A stretch of DNA of 64,000 nucleotides from Zhihengliuella sp. (GCF_031178195.1 NZ_JAPSJL010000002.1:371593-435592); one strand, 5' to 3'. Shown: positions 1 through 11,370, numbered from the stretch's first letter. Translations and numbers: made by a program. Notes: generated by a model not told the origin, from the sequence alone.

Positions 1-19
1 CGGCCGGGCCAGCGCCTGA
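1..19 (+). CDS. Possible 3' end of an upstream gene (pyrB?)
   Basis: The first bases read in frame 2 as Gly-Arg-Ala-Ser-Ala followed by TGA. Aspartate carbamoyltransferase (pyrB) normally precedes pyrC in actinobacterial pyrimidine operons, so this could be its last codons. Five residues cannot identify a protein; the call rests on gene order only. The gap from here to pyrC holds no other convincing gene. Confidence 0.25.
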
Positions 20-141
20 ACCGGCAGAGACGAACTGAATCCGGGCCGCCGACGGCGTGCCCGACCCGCACCTCGCCCGCGCCCCGCGCGCCGTAACAGC
101 GACCGGCGCGACGCGTGCGAGAACTAGACTTGGGAGTCACC

Positions 142-1488
142 ATGACCAGCACCGAAAACCACCCCGAGGCCTTCCTGATCCGCGGGGCCTCCCTGCTCGG
201 GGGCGACCCCGAGGACTTCCTCCTCGCCGACGGCGAGATCGCCGCAGTCGGCCCCGACGCGGCCGCCCACCCCCGCGCCGCCGGCGCCCGCGAGATCGAC
301 GCGGCCGGTCTGATCGCCCTCCCCGGCATGGTGGACCTCCACACCCACCTGCGCGAGCCGGGCCGCGAGGACGCCGAGACCGTCGAGACCGGCACCCGGG
401 CCGCCGCCCGCGGCGGGTTCACCGCCGTGCACGCCATGGCCAACTCGAACCCGGTCGCCGACACCGCGGGGGTCGTCGAGCAGGTCTGGAGCCTGGGCCG
501 CCGCAGCGGCTGGGTCGACGTCCGCCCGGTCGGCGCGGTCACCGTCGGCCTCGCGGGGGAGCGGCTCTCCGAACTCGGGGCGATGGCCGAGTCCCGCGCC
601 GGTGTCCGCGTCTTCTCCGACGACGGCATCTGTGTCTCCGACCCCGTCCTGATGCGCCGGGCCCTCGAGTACGTCAAGGCGTTCGACGGCGTCATCGCCC
701 AGCACGCGCAGGAGCCCCGCCTGACCGAGGGGGCGCAGATGAACGAGGGCGAGGTCTCCGCCGTGCTCGGCCTGCCCGGCTGGCCGGCGGTCGCCGAGGA
801 GTCGATCATCGCCCGCGACGTGCTGCTGGCCGAGCACGTCGGATCACGTCTGCACGTCTGCCATGTCTCCACCGCCGGAAGCGTCGACATCATCCGCTGG
901 GCCAAGGCGCGCGGCATCGCCGTCACCGCCGAGGTCACGCCGCACCACCTGCTCCTCACCGAGGAGCAGGTCCGCACCTACGATCCCGTGTACAAGGTCA
1001 ACCCGCCGCTGCGCCGGGAGGCCGACGTCCTGGCGCTCCGCGAGGCCCTCGCCGACGGAACGATCGACATCGTCGGCACCGACCACGCACCGCACCCGGA
1101 CGAGGCCAAGGAGTGCGAGTGGGCCCAGGCCGCCATGGGCATGACCGGCCTGGAGACGGCCCTCTCGGTGGTCCAGCACACGATGATCGAGACGGGCATG
1201 ATGACCTGGGCGGACTTCGCCCGCGTCACGTCGACGATCCCGGCGGCCATCGGCCGACTCGCCGACCAGGGCCGCCCGCTGGCCGTCGGCGAGCCGGCCA
1301 ACGTCGTCCTCGTCGACCCGGCGCACCGCTGGACGGTCGACCCCGGCACGATGGCTACGATGGGGCGGAACTCACCGTTCGCCGGCATGGAGCTCCCCGG
1401 CCGCGTCGAGGCGACGTTCTACCGCGGCACCCCCACGGTGCTCGACGCCGAGCTGAACACCCCGCGTGCCCTCGGGGAGCAGGCGTGA
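142..1488 (+). CDS. pyrC: Dihydroorotase
   Basis: Dihydroorotase, a zinc amidohydrolase that cyclises N-carbamoyl-L-aspartate to dihydroorotate, the third step of de novo pyrimidine synthesis, in the cytosol. The 448-residue product has the amidohydrolase metal motif (His67 and His69 in DLHTHLREPG) and the late TDHAPH motif (residues 313-318). The ATG at 142 is preceded by a GGGAG ribosome site; an in-frame GTG at 115 has no such site. It is the first complete gene of an operon in which each gene overlaps the next; the next gene starts on the GTGA at its stop codon. Length and motifs fit class I bacterial PyrC. Confidence 0.96.
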   Translation: MTSTENHPEAFLIRGASLLGGDPEDFLLADGEIAAVGPDAAAHPRAAGAREIDAAGLIALPGMVDLHTHLREPGREDAETVETGTRAAARGGFTAVHAMANSNPVADTAGVVEQVWSLGRRSGWVDVRPVGAVTVGLAGERLSELGAMAESRAGVRVFSDDGICVSDPVLMRRALEYVKAFDGVIAQHAQEPRLTEGAQMNEGEVSAVLGLPGWPAVAEESIIARDVLLAEHVGSRLHVCHVSTAGSVDIIRWAKARGIAVTAEVTPHHLLLTEEQVRTYDPVYKVNPPLRREADVLALREALADGTIDIVGTDHAPHPDEAKECEWAQAAMGMTGLETALSVVQHTMIETGMMTWADFARVTSTIPAAIGRLADQGRPLAVGEPANVVLVDPAHRWTVDPGTMATMGRNSPFAGMELPGRVEATFYRGTPTVLDAELNTPRALGEQA

Positions 1489-2036
1489 GCGACTACGGCC
1501 TCGCACTCGCAGCGACCCTCGGCGTCGCCGCAGTGCTCGTTCTGCTGATCGTGCGCGGCTGGCGGGGGCGCCTCAAGCGCCAGTCCGACGTCGCGGAGCC
1601 ACGGCCGGCCCCGCGAGGCCTCGGCGAGCCGCTGGCCTCCGCCGATGGGCAGTATGTCAGCACGACGACGGCGGGGGACTGGCTGGACCGCATCGCCGTG
1701 CACACGCTCGGCTACAAGGCCAACGCCACGCTCACCGTCCATCCCGAGGGTGTCCTCTACGCCCGCTCCGGCGCCCGGGACGTCTTCGTCCCGGCACGGG
1801 ACGCGATCGGCGTGCGCCGCGAGTCCGGAATGGCCGGGAAGTTCGTCGAGCGCGACGGACTGATCGTGCTCGAATGGCGCCTCGGCGGACGCCCGGTGGA
1901 CACCGGGTTCCGCGCCCGACGACCGGAGGCGGTCGCCGCCGTCCTCTCCGCCCTCGAAGAACTCACCGCGCCCGCTGCCGGCGGGCCCACGACCACACCT
2001 GACGCAGAACAGCCTGAACAGAAGGACACCAAGTGA
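1485..2036 (+). CDS. Membrane-anchored PH-like protein of the pyrimidine operon
   Basis: A 183-residue protein with one N-terminal transmembrane helix (about residues 6-24, [20 protein letters not shown]), a basic stretch just after it, and a soluble C-terminal domain with alternating beta strands and a [18 protein letters not shown] segment. It resembles the PH-like-domain proteins found between pyrC and carA in many Actinobacteria; the biochemical role is unknown. The GTG start overlaps the pyrC stop by four bases, and the next gene (carA) overlaps its stop by four bases, so all three should be translated together. The function is inferred only from its fixed place in the operon; no catalytic motif is visible. 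Confidence 0.85.
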   Translation: MSDYGLALAATLGVAAVLVLLIVRGWRGRLKRQSDVAEPRPAPRGLGEPLASADGQYVSTTTAGDWLDRIAVHTLGYKANATLTVHPEGVLYARSGARDVFVPARDAIGVRRESGMAGKFVERDGLIVLEWRLGGRPVDTGFRARRPEAVAAVLSALEELTAPAAGGPTTTPDAEQPEQKDTK

Positions 2037-3214
2037 CTGCACAGAAGACCTCCGAGCCCGCGCTGCTGGTGCTCGAAGACGGCCGCATCTTCCGCGGCCG
2101 CTCGTACGGCGCCGTCGGCACCACGCTCGGCGAGACGGTGTTCGCGACCGGCATGACGGGCTACCAGGAGACCATCACGGATCCGTCCTACGCCCGCCAG
2201 CTGGTCGTCCAGACCGCCCCGCACATCGGCAACACCGGCATGAACCGCGAGGACGCCGAGTCCCGTCGCATCTGGGTCGCCGGCTACATCCTCCGCGACG
2301 CCGCCCGCCGCCCGTCCAACTGGCGCAGCGAGAAGCCGCTCGACCAGGAGCTTGCCGAGCAGGGCATCGTCGGCATCCAGGGCATCGACACGCGCGCCTT
2401 GACCCGGCACCTGCGCAGCGTCGGCTCGCTCAAGGGCGGCATCTTCGCCGGTGACGCCGCTCGCCGCCCGGAGGCCGACCTGGTCGCCGAGGTGCAGGAC
2501 CAGCCCTCCATGAAGGGTGCCCGCCTGGCCGAGGAGGTCAGCGTCGACGAGGCGTACGTCGTCGAGCCGGCCGACTGTGGCTGGACCGGTGAACCCCGTT
2601 TCACGCTCGCCGCCATCGACCTGGGCATCAAGGGGATGACGCCGTTCCGCTTCGCCGAGCGCGGCGTGCGTGTGCACGTTCTGCCCGCAGCCTCGACCTA
2701 CGAGGAGATCATGGCCGTCCAGCCGGACGGCGTGTTCATGTCCAACGGTCCCGGCGACCCCGCCACGGCCGACGTCCAGGTGGAGCTCCTGCGGCGGGTC
2801 CTCGACTCCGGCACGCCGTTCTTCGGCATCTGCTTCGGCAATCAGATCCTCGGCCGCGCCCTCGGTTTCGGCACCTACAAGCTGCGCTTCGGGCACCGCG
2901 GCATCAATCAGCCGGTCATGGACAAGACCACCGGCCGGGTGGAGATCACCAGCCAGAACCACGGCTTCGCCGTCGACGCGCCCACCGATGGCGTCGTCAC
3001 GGCCCCCGAGGAGCGCTTCGGCCGCGTCGAGGTCAGCCACGTCTCCCTGAACGACGACGTCGTCGAGGGCCTGCGCTGCCTGGACCGCCCCGCCTTCTCG
3101 GTCCAGTACCACCCCGAGGCGGCGGCCGGACCGCACGACTCCGCCTACCTGTTCGACCGCTTCATCGATGTGATGGCCGCCCACGCCGAGACCCAGACCA
3201 AGGAAGTCAACTAA
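2033..3214 (+). CDS. carA: Carbamoyl-phosphate synthase small subunit
   Basis: Glutamine amidotransferase subunit of carbamoyl-phosphate synthetase; it releases ammonia from glutamine and passes it to CarB for carbamoyl phosphate used in pyrimidine and arginine synthesis. The 393-residue protein has the CarA N-terminal domain and a C-terminal class I glutaminase domain with the nucleophile Cys267 (GICFGNQ) and the His360/Glu362 pair (QYHPEA). The GTG start has a GAAGGA ribosome site seven bases upstream and overlaps the previous stop. Its own stop shares one base with the carB start (TAATG), a typical coupling arrangement. Confidence 0.98.
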   Translation: MTAQKTSEPALLVLEDGRIFRGRSYGAVGTTLGETVFATGMTGYQETITDPSYARQLVVQTAPHIGNTGMNREDAESRRIWVAGYILRDAARRPSNWRSEKPLDQELAEQGIVGIQGIDTRALTRHLRSVGSLKGGIFAGDAARRPEADLVAEVQDQPSMKGARLAEEVSVDEAYVVEPADCGWTGEPRFTLAAIDLGIKGMTPFRFAERGVRVHVLPAASTYEEIMAVQPDGVFMSNGPGDPATADVQVELLRRVLDSGTPFFGICFGNQILGRALGFGTYKLRFGHRGINQPVMDKTTGRVEITSQNHGFAVDAPTDGVVTAPEERFGRVEVSHVSLNDDVVEGLRCLDRPAFSVQYHPEAAAGPHDSAYLFDRFIDVMAAHAETQTKEVN

Positions 3215-6200
3215 TGCCGAAGCGCGAAGATCTCAAGTCCGTCCTCGTCATCGGCTCCGGCCCGATCGTCATCGGCCAGGCCGCTGAATTCGACTACTCG
3301 GGAACGCAGGCCCTGCGAGTCCTGAAGGAGGAGGGCCTGCGGGTCATCCTCGTCAACTCGAACCCGGCCACGATCATGACCGACCCCGAGTTCGCCGACG
3401 CGACCTACGTCGAGCCGATCACCCCTGAGGTGGTCGAGAAGATCATCGCCAAGGAGCGCCCCGACGCCGTCCTGCCCACGCTCGGCGGCCAGACGGCGCT
3501 GAACACGGCGATCGCCCTGGACAAGAACGGGGTCCTGGAGAAGTACGACGTCGAGCTGATCGGTGCGAACATCGCCGCGATCGAGCTGGGCGAGGACCGC
3601 GAGAAGTTCAAGGGCGTCGTCGAACGCTCCGGTGCGGAGTCCGCGCGGTCCGTCATCGTGCACAGTCTCGACGAGGCGTTCGCCGCCGTCGACTACCTCG
3701 GATACCCGATGGTGGTCCGCCCGTCCTTCACGATGGGCGGGCTCGGCTCCGGCATGGCCTACAACGCGGAGGACCTCCGCCGAATCGCCGGTGCGGGTCT
3801 GCAGTACTCTCCGACCACCGAGGTGCTCCTCGAGGAGTCCATCCTCGGCTGGAAGGAGTACGAGTTGGAGATGATGCGCGACAAGAACGACAACGTCGTC
3901 GTCGTCTGCTCCATCGAGAACTTCGACCCGGTGGGCGTGCACACGGGTGACTCCATCACCGTCGCCCCGGCGATGACGCTGACCGACCGCGAGTACCAGC
4001 GGCTGCGCGACATCGCGATCAACGTCATTCGCGAGGTCGGTGTCGACACCGGCGGCTGCAACATCCAGTTCGCGATCGAGCCGGACACCGGCCGCGTGGT
4101 CGTCATCGAGATGAACCCGCGCGTCTCACGCTCGTCCGCCCTGGCGTCCAAGGCCACCGGCTTCGCGATCGCCAAGATCGCCACGAAGCTCTCGCTCGGC
4201 TACACGCTCGACGAGATCCCGAACGACATCACGAAGAAGACGCCGGCGAGCTTCGAGCCGACGCTCGACTACGTCGTCGTGAAGGTCCCGCGCTTCGCGT
4301 TCGAGAAGTTCCCGGCCGCGGACAAGACCCTGACCACCACGATGAAGTCGGTGGGCGAGGCCATGGCGATCGGCCGCAACTTCACCGAGGCCCTGCAGAA
4401 GGCGTTGCGCTCGCTCGAGCAGAAGGGCGCCGAGCTGACGTTCGACGCGCCGGACGCGGACGAGGTCCAGCGGCTCCTGGACGCGTCGGAGAAGGGCAGC
4501 ACGGAGCGCCTCTCCAACGTCCAGCGGGCCCTGCTCGGCGGTGCGTCGATCGAGCGGGTCTTCGAGGCTACCAAGATCGACCCGTGGTACCTGGACCAGT
4601 TGGCCCTGATCAACGAGATCGCCGCCGAGATCCGCGACGCCGAGTCGCTGACCGAGGATGTGCTGCGCAATGCCAAGCACCACGGGTTCTCCGACGCGCA
4701 GATCGGCTCGCTGCGGAACCTGGACGAAGCCGTGGTCCGTGGCGTCCGCCATGCCCTCGGCATCCGCCCGGTCTACAAGACCGTCGACACCTGCGCGGCC
4801 GAGTTCGAGGCCTTCACGCCGTACCACTACTCCTCCTACGACGAGGAGAACGAGGTCGGCCGGCACGAGAAGCCCAGCATCATCATTCTCGGCTCGGGCC
4901 CGAACCGCATCGGTCAGGGCATCGAGTTCGACTACTCGTGCGTCCACGCGACGATGGCGCTGCGCGAGGCCGGCTACGAGACCGTGATGGTCAACTGCAA
5001 CCCGGAGACGGTCTCCACGGACTACGACGTCTCCACGCGCTTGTACTTCGAGCCGCTGACCCTCGAGGACGTCCTCGAAGTCATTCACGCGGAGCAGGCC
5101 ACCGGCGGCGTGCACGGCGTCTTCGTCCAGCTCGGCGGCCAGACCCCGCTGAAGCTGGCGGCCGACCTCAAGCGCGCGGGCGTGCCGATCCTCGGCACCA
5201 GCCCCGAGGCGATCGACCTCGCCGAGCACCGTGGCGCCTTCCAGCGGGTGCTCGACGCGGCCGGCCTGATCGCCCCGAAGAACGGGACCGCCGTCTCCTT
5301 CGAGGACGCCAAGCGCATCGCCGACGAGATCGGCTACCCGGTCCTCGTGCGGCCCTCCTACGTGCTCGGCGGCCGCGGCATGGAGATCGTCTACGACGAG
5401 CCCAATCTGGCCCGCTACATCGAGAACGCCACGGAGATCACCGAGGACCACCCGGTCCTCGTGGACCGCTTCCTCGAGGACGCGATCGAGATCGACGTGG
5501 ACGCGCTCTTCGACGGGACCGACCTCTACATGGGCGGGATCATGGAGCACATCGAGGAAGCCGGCATCCACTCCGGCGACTCCGCATGCGTCCTGCCGCC
5601 CATCACGCTGGGCTCGGACGTCATCGACCGCGTCCGCGAGGCCACCCGCCACATCGCCGCCGGCGTGGGCGTCCGCGGCCTGATCAACATCCAGTTCGCG
5701 CTCGCCTCCGACGTGCTGTACGTCATCGAGGCCAACCCGCGCGCGAGCCGGACGGTGCCGTTCACCTCGAAGGCCACCGGCGTCCAGCTGGCCAAGGCCG
5801 CCGCCCTCATCGGCACGGGCGCCACCATCGCGGCGCTGCGCGCCCAGGGGCTGCTCAATGCCGCCGGCGACGGCTCCACGCTGCCCCTGAGCGCACCCGT
5901 CTCGGTCAAGGAGGCGGTCCTCCCGTTCGCCCGCTTCCGGACCCCGGAGGGGCGCGTCGTCGACTCGCTGCTCGGCCCGGAGATGCGCTCGACCGGCGAG
6001 GTCATGGGCATCGACAAGTACTTCGACACCGCCTTCGCGAAGTCGCAGGCCGGGGCGAACAACCCCCTGCCGACCTCGGGCCGGGTCTTCGTCTCGGTCG
6101 CCAACCGCGACAAGCGCTCCATCGTCATCCCGGTCAAGCACCTGGCCGACCTCGGCTTCGAGATCGTGTCCACCGGCGGCACCGCGGACGTGCTCCGTCG

Positions 6201-6531
6201 CAACGGCATCGGCGCGACCGTGGTCCGGAAGGTCAGCGACGAGGCCGCCGAGGGCCAGGAGAGCATCGTGGACCTCGTCACCGACGGGAAGATCGACCTC
6301 ATCCTGAACACGCCGTCCGGCGGCGATGCCCGCGGGGACGGGTATGAGATCCGCGCGGCGGCCACGAGCGTGGGCGTCCCCGTAATCACCACCGTCGCCG
6401 AGCTCGGCGCGGCGATCCAGGCGATCGCCGCGATCCGCGAGTTCGCCTGGGACGTGACGAGCCTCCAGGAGCACGCGGCCGTGATCGCCGAGGGCATCGC
6501 GGATCAGGCGGAGGTCGTCGCCGGTGTCTAG
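3214..6531 (+). CDS. carB: Carbamoyl-phosphate synthase large subunit
   Basis: Synthetase subunit that makes carbamoyl phosphate from bicarbonate, ammonia and two ATP. The 1105-residue protein shows the expected duplicated architecture: a first ATP-grasp carboxyphosphate half (about 1-400), an oligomerisation region, a second ATP-grasp carbamate-kinase half (about 550-940, beginning near [14 protein letters not shown]) and a C-terminal MGS-like allosteric domain (after about 950, with the [14 protein letters not shown] segment). The paired motifs [16 protein letters not shown] and [16 protein letters not shown] mark the two halves. It overlaps carA by one base and pyrF by eight. The C-terminal domain is where UMP binds in the family. 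Confidence 0.98.
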   Translation: MPKREDLKSVLVIGSGPIVIGQAAEFDYSGTQALRVLKEEGLRVILVNSNPATIMTDPEFADATYVEPITPEVVEKIIAKERPDAVLPTLGGQTALNTAIALDKNGVLEKYDVELIGANIAAIELGEDREKFKGVVERSGAESARSVIVHSLDEAFAAVDYLGYPMVVRPSFTMGGLGSGMAYNAEDLRRIAGAGLQYSPTTEVLLEESILGWKEYELEMMRDKNDNVVVVCSIENFDPVGVHTGDSITVAPAMTLTDREYQRLRDIAINVIREVGVDTGGCNIQFAIEPDTGRVVVIEMNPRVSRSSALASKATGFAIAKIATKLSLGYTLDEIPNDITKKTPASFEPTLDYVVVKVPRFAFEKFPAADKTLTTTMKSVGEAMAIGRNFTEALQKALRSLEQKGAELTFDAPDADEVQRLLDASEKGSTERLSNVQRALLGGASIERVFEATKIDPWYLDQLALINEIAAEIRDAESLTEDVLRNAKHHGFSDAQIGSLRNLDEAVVRGVRHALGIRPVYKTVDTCAAEFEAFTPYHYSSYDEENEVGRHEKPSIIILGSGPNRIGQGIEFDYSCVHATMALREAGYETVMVNCNPETVSTDYDVSTRLYFEPLTLEDVLEVIHAEQATGGVHGVFVQLGGQTPLKLAADLKRAGVPILGTSPEAIDLAEHRGAFQRVLDAAGLIAPKNGTAVSFEDAKRIADEIGYPVLVRPSYVLGGRGMEIVYDEPNLARYIENATEITEDHPVLVDRFLEDAIEIDVDALFDGTDLYMGGIMEHIEEAGIHSGDSACVLPPITLGSDVIDRVREATRHIAAGVGVRGLINIQFALASDVLYVIEANPRASRTVPFTSKATGVQLAKAAALIGTGATIAALRAQGLLNAAGDGSTLPLSAPVSVKEAVLPFARFRTPEGRVVDSLLGPEMRSTGEVMGIDKYFDTAFAKSQAGANNPLPTSGRVFVSVANRDKRSIVIPVKHLADLGFEIVSTGGTADVLRRNGIGATVVRKVSDEAAEGQESIVDLVTDGKIDLILNTPSGGDARGDGYEIRAAATSVGVPVITTVAELGAAIQAIAAIREFAWDVTSLQEHAAVIAEGIADQAEVVAGV

Positions 6532-7393
6532 CCTGGCGCCCGCCCGCCCGGAGCCGTTCGGCGCACGCCTCGCTGCGGCGATGGCGGAGCGAGGACAGCT
6601 CTGCGCCGGCATCGACCCCCACCCCGGGTTGCTCGCGGCGTGGGGACTCGGCGACGATGTCGACGGCCTCCGCTCCTTCTCGCTGGCCGCACTCGAGGCG
6701 TTCGCCCCGGTCGTCGCGGCGATCAAGCCCCAGGTCGCCCTGTTCGAGCGGTACGGATCGGCCGGGATCGCCGTGCTCGAGGAGCTGCTCGCCTCGGCCC
6801 GCGGGGCCGGGGTCCTCACCATCGCCGACGCCAAGCGGGGCGACATCGGGTCGACGATGGCCGCCTATGCGGAGGCATGGCTCCGCGACGGGTCGCCACT
6901 CGCTGCGGACTCCGTCACGCTGAGCCCGTACCTCGGGTTCGAGTCCCTCCGCCCGGCCCTCGACCTCGCGGAGGCCACCGGCCGAGGTGTCTTCGTGCTC
7001 GGACTGACCTCCAATCCGGAGGGCGCGTCGGTCCAGCACGTCGGGGGAGACCGCTCGGTCGCCCGGGGCATCGTCGACGCCGTCCGGGCGGAGAATGTCG
7101 CCGCAGCCCAACGGACGGATGCAGTCCCAGGACTCGGGCACACCGGACTCGTCATCGGCGCGACCGTGGGGGAGGCGCTGGAACGCCTGGGCATCGACCT
7201 CGGCACCACGGCGGCCCCGATCCTGGCGCCGGGGTTCGGTGCCCAGGGGGCGACGGCCGAGGACCTGCGTGTGCTCTTCGACACCGCCTGGCCGCAGGTC
7301 CTGGCCACCAGCAGCCGAGGGTTGCTCGCGGCCGGGCCCGACGGGTCCGCGCTGCGGGCCGCGGCCGAACGGACCCGCGACGCCCTGGCCTGA
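6524..7393 (+). CDS. pyrF: Orotidine 5'-phosphate decarboxylase (type 2)
   Basis: Converts orotidine monophosphate to UMP, the last step of the pathway. The 289-residue protein carries the decarboxylase signature [10 protein letters not shown] with Asp102, Lys104 and Asp107, and has the length of the type 2 (actinobacterial) subfamily. The GTG start overlaps carB by eight bases; a later start would lose the N-terminal strand. It is the last gene of the operon, followed by a strong hairpin at 7436-7472. pyrD is not here; it lies alone near 47.4 kb. Confidence 0.96.
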   Translation: MSSLAPARPEPFGARLAAAMAERGQLCAGIDPHPGLLAAWGLGDDVDGLRSFSLAALEAFAPVVAAIKPQVALFERYGSAGIAVLEELLASARGAGVLTIADAKRGDIGSTMAAYAEAWLRDGSPLAADSVTLSPYLGFESLRPALDLAEATGRGVFVLGLTSNPEGASVQHVGGDRSVARGIVDAVRAENVAAAQRTDAVPGLGHTGLVIGATVGEALERLGIDLGTTAAPILAPGFGAQGATAEDLRVLFDTAWPQVLATSSRGLLAAGPDGSALRAAAERTRDALA

Positions 7394-7435
7394 GCCGCGT
7401 CGCGCCGCTCCGCCGTTCCACGCGGCGCTGACAGG

Positions 7436-7472
7436 GGAGGATCCGGCCCGGCCGCCGCGGGCCGGATCCTCC
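7436..7472 (+). terminator. Hairpin terminating the pyr operon
   Basis: A perfect 15-bp inverted repeat (7436-7450 against 7458-7472, loop of 7 bases), very GC-rich, lies 42 bases after the pyrF stop. There is no T tract, as is common for actinobacterial terminators. Confidence 0.75.
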
Positions 7473-7490
7473 ACGTTCACTCAAACACCG

Positions 7491-7519
7491 TTGCTTCTTA
7501 GCCGACTGTTCGCTAGGTT
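7491..7519 (+). promoter_or_regulatory. Candidate promoter of mihF
   Basis: TTGCTT (7491-7496) and TAGGTT (7514-7519) are separated by 17 bases, between the pyr terminator and mihF. This is a reasonable primary-sigma promoter; the transcript start would be near 7526 and leave an untranslated leader of about 77 bases. Confidence 0.4.
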
Positions 7520-7602
7520 CGGAGCCACACCGAAGGTTTCGGGATGGCTCGTCTGGGGGCCGCCTCCGGGAACCGTCGAGCCGGCCAAAGGGGTACAGTG
7601 TC

Positions 7603-7917
7603 ATGGTTCTGAAATCGCTGTCCGATGAAGATCGTGCAAACGCGCGTGCCAAGGCACTGCGTTCCCGGAGCCGCAGGGCCGAGGTCAAGGAGGCCTTCCG
7701 GCAGGGGGTCATGGACATCGGCGAGATTCTGGAGCTTGGCGCCACCGACGAGGCCGTCGGCCGGCTACGCGTCGCCGACCTCCTCGAGGCCGTGCCCGGC
7801 ATCGGCGAAGTCAGGGCCACAGCCCTGATGGAGAAGCTGGGTATTTCGCCCAACCGCAGGGTCCGTGGGCTCGGACGCAAGCAACAAGCGGCGCTGATCG
7901 AACACTTCTCCCAGTAG
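7603..7917 (+). CDS. mihF: Actinobacterial integration host factor (mIHF)
   Basis: Small nucleoid-associated DNA-binding protein of the actinobacterial IHF type, unrelated to enterobacterial IHF. The 104-residue product has a helical N-terminus rich in Arg/Lys, a helix-two-turn-helix-like region with a VPGIGEVRA segment (about 64-73), and the conserved ending [22 protein letters not shown]. The place next to gmk is the standard one in Actinobacteria. The ATG at 7603 follows an AAAGGGG ribosome site. In the family it compacts DNA and is essential in mycobacteria. Confidence 0.95.
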   Translation: MVLKSLSDEDRANARAKALRSRSRRAEVKEAFRQGVMDIGEILELGATDEAVGRLRVADLLEAVPGIGEVRATALMEKLGISPNRRVRGLGRKQQAALIEHFSQ

Positions 7918-7949
7918 GCCCGGCGAAGCGGGCCCAGACGAAAGGCACC

Positions 7950-8528
7950 ATGACCGCGCCGCAGCACCCGCAGATCACCGTTCTCGCCGGACCGACCGCT
8001 GTCGGAAAGGGCACCGTCTCCACCTACATCCGTGAGAACTACCCCGAGGTCTGGCTCTCCGTCTCCGCGACGACCCGCCCCCCGCGCCCGGGCGAGCAGG
8101 ACGGCGTCCACTACTACTTCATCTCCCGCGAGGAGTTCGACCGGCTGGTCCAGGCCGATCAGATGCTCGAATGGGCCGTCGTCCACGGCAAGAACTGCTA
8201 CGGCACCATCCGGGACAAGGTCCTCCAGGCCGCTGCCGGAGGGCGGCACGTGCTGCTGGAGATCGACTTGCAGGGTGCCCGCCAGGTGAAGAAGACCCTC
8301 CCGGACGCCAGGTTCGTGTTCCTGGCCCCTCCGTCCTGGGAGGAGCTGGTGCGCCGTCTGGTGGGCCGCGGCACCGAATCGGCCGAGGAGCAGCAGCGTC
8401 GCCTCGAAACCGCTAAACTGGAACTTGCCGCCGAGCCGGAGTTCGACGTCACGATCGTGAACGACGACGTCAAGCGCGCCGCCGACGAGCTGGTCTCCCA
8501 GATGGGGCTGGCCCCGCGCGACGTCTAG
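7950..8528 (+). CDS. gmk: Guanylate kinase
   Basis: Phosphorylates GMP to GDP with ATP. The 192-residue protein has the P-loop GPTAVGKGT at residues 14-22 and the GMP-binding stretch [17 protein letters not shown] (about 43-59). The ATG follows a GAAAGG ribosome site. It lies 32 bases after mihF and 44 before rpoZ, so these genes are probably co-transcribed, as in other Actinobacteria. Confidence 0.97.
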   Translation: MTAPQHPQITVLAGPTAVGKGTVSTYIRENYPEVWLSVSATTRPPRPGEQDGVHYYFISREEFDRLVQADQMLEWAVVHGKNCYGTIRDKVLQAAAGGRHVLLEIDLQGARQVKKTLPDARFVFLAPPSWEELVRRLVGRGTESAEEQQRRLETAKLELAAEPEFDVTIVNDDVKRAADELVSQMGLAPRDV

Positions 8529-8572
8529 CCGACTCCAACCGAAACGACTTTCTACAGAAATCTGGAGGCTTC

Positions 8573-8836
8573 GTGTCCACGAACCTTGAGGGTGTTATCA
8601 ACCCGCCGATCGACGACCTGCTGAAGACCACCGACTCCAAGTACGCGCTGGTCATCAACGCTGCCAAGCGGGCACGTCAGATCAACGCCTACTACGCCCA
8701 GCTTCACGAAGGCCTGTTCGAATACGTCGGCCCGCTCGTCGACACCAAGCTCAACGAGAAGCCGCTCTCCATCGCCCTGCGCGAGATCAACTCCGGTGTC
8801 CTCCAGGTCAAGCCACTGGACGAGTCCGCCGCCTGA
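8573..8836 (+). CDS. rpoZ: RNA polymerase omega subunit
   Basis: Omega subunit, which helps assemble and stabilise RNA polymerase by binding beta-prime. The 87-residue product contains the conserved block [19 protein letters not shown] and ends with the actinobacterial extension. The GTG start is preceded by a strong GGAGG ribosome site at about eight bases. The order gmk-rpoZ-coaBC is conserved. Confidence 0.97.
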   Translation: MSTNLEGVINPPIDDLLKTTDSKYALVINAAKRARQINAYYAQLHEGLFEYVGPLVDTKLNEKPLSIALREINSGVLQVKPLDESAA

Positions 8837-8855
8837 CCGGCGACGGGTCCACCCC

Positions 8856-10145
8856 ATGACGCAGCAGCGAATCGTCCTCGGTGTAGGCGGCGGCATCGCC
8901 GCCTACAAGGCCGCTTCGCTGCTGCGGCTGTTTAAGGAGCACGGCTTCCACGTCGACGTCGTCCCGACGGCCGCAGCCCTCGAATTCGTCGGGAAGCCCA
9001 CCTGGGAGGCCTTGAGCGGCAACCCAGTCACCGACACGGTCTTCGAGGCCGTCGACGCCGTCAACCACGTCCGGCTCGGCCAGCAGGCCGACGCGGTGAT
9101 CATCGCCCCGGCGACCGCCGATCTCCTGGCGAAGGCGGCTGCGGGCATGGCCGCGGACCTGTTGACCAACACGCTCCTGGCCACGCGCGCCCCCGTGCTC
9201 ATGGCCCCTGCCATGCACACGGAGATGTGGGAGCATCCGGCGACTCGGACCAACGTCGAGACGCTGCGTAGCCGGGGAGTCCACGTGCTCGACCCCGCCG
9301 TCGGACGGCTCACCGGCCGGGACACGGGTCCCGGCCGCCTCCCCGACCCGGAGGCGATCTACGCCGCGGCCCTGCGGTTACTCGCCGCCCCGGGGGCCAG
9401 TGGCGCTCCAGCCGCTGGAGTATCGCCCGCCCAGGACACGCCCGGCGCCTCTGGCCCCCTGGCCGGCCGAACCGTCGTCGTCACCGCGGGCGGCACCCGC
9501 GAACCGCTCGACCCGGTCCGCTTCCTCGGCAACCGATCCTCGGGGAAGCAGGGCATCGCCGTGGCCCGCGTGGCCCTCGCTGCAGGTGCCGCCGTCCGTT
9601 TCGTCGCGGCGCACATGGACGAACCGGCGCCGGAGGGCGTCGAGCTGACCAGGGCCGGCAGTGCCCTGGAGCTCCAGCACGCCGTCTCCGAGGCGGCCCG
9701 CGGAGCCGATGTCCTCGTCATGGCGGCGGCCGTCGCGGACTTCCGCCCGGCGGACTACACCGAGGCCAAGATCAAGAAGGACGACGACGGCGGCGCCCCG
9801 ACGATCCGGCTCGTGCGCAACCCCGACATCCTGGCCGATCTCGTCGAGGCCCGCGCAGCAGGCGGTCGGGCCGGGGCGGACCTGCCGTCGATCATCGCCG
9901 GATTCGCCGCGGAGACCGGCGACGGTGCATCCAGCGTGCTCGACTACGGGCGCCGGAAGCTCCAGCGGAAGGGCTGCGACCTCCTCGTCGTCAACGAGGT
10001 CGGCGTCGATCGCACCTTCGGACAGGACACCAACGACGCGACCATCCTGTTCCGGGACGACTCCGATCCGGTGCGCGTCGCTGGAACCAAGGACGACGTC
10101 GCCCGGGCCGTAGTCGACGCCATCGTCAGGGTGGGCAACCGGTAA
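8856..10145 (+). CDS. coaBC: Bifunctional phosphopantothenoylcysteine decarboxylase / phosphopantothenate-cysteine ligase
   Basis: Fusion enzyme of coenzyme A synthesis: the N-terminal CoaC flavoprotein half (about 1-190) decarboxylates phosphopantothenoylcysteine and the C-terminal CoaB half (about 200-429) ligates cysteine to phosphopantothenate. Visible are the NHVRLG active-site histidine region and PAMHTEMW substrate motif in CoaC, and [17 protein letters not shown] plus RNPDILADL in CoaB. The ATG at 8856 aligns with the family start [12 protein letters not shown]; a longer in-frame extension to 8796 would overlap rpoZ. A low-complexity Ala/Gly/Pro linker joins the two halves. Confidence 0.95.
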   Translation: MTQQRIVLGVGGGIAAYKAASLLRLFKEHGFHVDVVPTAAALEFVGKPTWEALSGNPVTDTVFEAVDAVNHVRLGQQADAVIIAPATADLLAKAAAGMAADLLTNTLLATRAPVLMAPAMHTEMWEHPATRTNVETLRSRGVHVLDPAVGRLTGRDTGPGRLPDPEAIYAAALRLLAAPGASGAPAAGVSPAQDTPGASGPLAGRTVVVTAGGTREPLDPVRFLGNRSSGKQGIAVARVALAAGAAVRFVAAHMDEPAPEGVELTRAGSALELQHAVSEAARGADVLVMAAAVADFRPADYTEAKIKKDDDGGAPTIRLVRNPDILADLVEARAAGGRAGADLPSIIAGFAAETGDGASSVLDYGRRKLQRKGCDLLVVNEVGVDRTFGQDTNDATILFRDDSDPVRVAGTKDDVARAVVDAIVRVGNR

Positions 10146-10155
10146 TGTTGTGCAG

Positions 10156-11358
10156 GTGACTGAAGCCAAAGCCCTCCGCCTTTTTAGTTCCGAGTCCGTG
10201 ACCGAGGGGCATCCGGACAAGATCTGCGATCAGATCAGCGATGCGATCCTCGACGCCATGCTCGAACAGGACCCGAACGCCCGCGTCGCCGTCGAGACGA
10301 TGACGACGACCGGACTCGTCCACGTGGCCGGCGAGGTCACCACGGAGGGATACGTCGAGATTCCCCGCCTCGTGCGCAGCACCATCCTGGGCATCGGGTA
10401 CGACTCGTCCGCGAACGGGTTCGACGGTGCGCGGTGCGGCGTGTCGATCTCCATCGGCCAGCAGTCGCCGGAGATCTCCGACGGCGTCAACAAGTCCCTC
10501 GAGGCCCGCGAGGGCCGGCTCGAGGATCCGCGCGACGCGCAGGGCGCCGGCGATCAGGGCTTCATGTTCGGATACGCCAGCGATGAGACCGACGCGCTCA
10601 TGCCCACCCCCATCTTCCTGGCCCACCGGCTCTCCGAGCGGCTGACGGAGGTGCGCAAGACCGGCGCCCAGCCGCTGCTGCGCCCCGACGGCAAGACGCA
10701 GGTCACCATCGGGTACGACGGCGACCGGCCCGTCGCCGTCGACACCGTCGTCGTTTCCGCCCAGCACGCCCGGGAGCTCGCGCTCGAGGACGTGCGGGAG
10801 ATCCTGCAGGACGACGTCGTCGCACCGGTGCTCGGGGCCAGCGGGCTCGACACGAGCCGGACCAAGGTCATCCTCAACCCGGCGGGGCCGTTCATCGTCG
10901 GGGGCCCCGTCGGCGACGCCGGTCTGACGGGCCGCAAGATCATCGTCGACACCTACGGCGGCTTCGCCCGTCATGGTGGCGGCGCGTTCTCCGGCAAGGA
11001 CCCCTCGAAGGTGGACCGCTCCGCCGCCTACGCCATGCGCTGGGTCGCTAAGAACATCGTGGCCGCGGGGCTGGCCCGCCGCGCCGAGGTCCAGGTCGCC
11101 TACGCGATCGGCCAGGCCCGTCCCGTCGGACTCTATGTCGAGACATTCGGCACGGAGACGGTCGACCCGGCCCGGCTGCCGCAGGCGATCCAGGAGATCT
11201 TCGACCTGCGCCCGCTCGGCATCATCCAGGAGCTCGACCTGCTCCGTCCCATCTACCAGGCGACCGCCGCCCACGGACACTTCGGCCGCACCGGGGCCGG
11301 TTTCCCCTGGGAGGAGACCAACCGGGTCGACGAGCTCCGGGCCTACTTCGGCGCCTAG
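10156..11358 (+). CDS. metK: S-adenosylmethionine synthetase
   Basis: Makes S-adenosylmethionine from methionine and ATP. The product of about 400 residues has the family signatures [20 protein letters not shown] near the start, [12 protein letters not shown], and [20 protein letters not shown] chose the GTG at 10156; a GTG at 10150 adds two residues. Neither has a good ribosome site, but TAATGT at 10143-10148 sits seven bases before 10156, so a separate leaderless transcript is possible in addition to read-through from coaBC. No SAM riboswitch is present: only ten bases separate the two genes. Confidence 0.95.
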   Translation: MTEAKALRLFSSESVTEGHPDKICDQISDAILDAMLEQDPNARVAVETMTTTGLVHVAGEVTTEGYVEIPRLVRSTILGIGYDSSANGFDGARCGVSISIGQQSPEISDGVNKSLEAREGRLEDPRDAQGAGDQGFMFGYASDETDALMPTPIFLAHRLSERLTEVRKTGAQPLLRPDGKTQVTIGYDGDRPVAVDTVVVSAQHARELALEDVREILQDDVVAPVLGASGLDTSRTKVILNPAGPFIVGGPVGDAGLTGRKIIVDTYGGFARHGGGAFSGKDPSKVDRSAAYAMRWVAKNIVAAGLARRAEVQVAYAIGQARPVGLYVETFGTETVDPARLPQAIQEIFDLRPLGIIQELDLLRPIYQATAAHGHFGRTGAGFPWEETNRVDELRAYFGA

Positions 11359-11370
11359 GCGGTACCGAGA

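Noticed and set aside
4126-6846. Very long minus-strand reading frame opposite carB (and similar ones opposite carA, metK-priA, glpK-leuS, lepA and ctaD)
   Set aside because: In GC-rich coding DNA the antisense frame is often free of stops. The products show no domains, are rich in Arg/Asp/Gly/Ala repeats, and the plus strand encodes unmistakable enzymes.
10120-10160. SAM riboswitch before metK
   Set aside because: Only ten bases separate coaBC from metK, too short for any SAM riboswitch.
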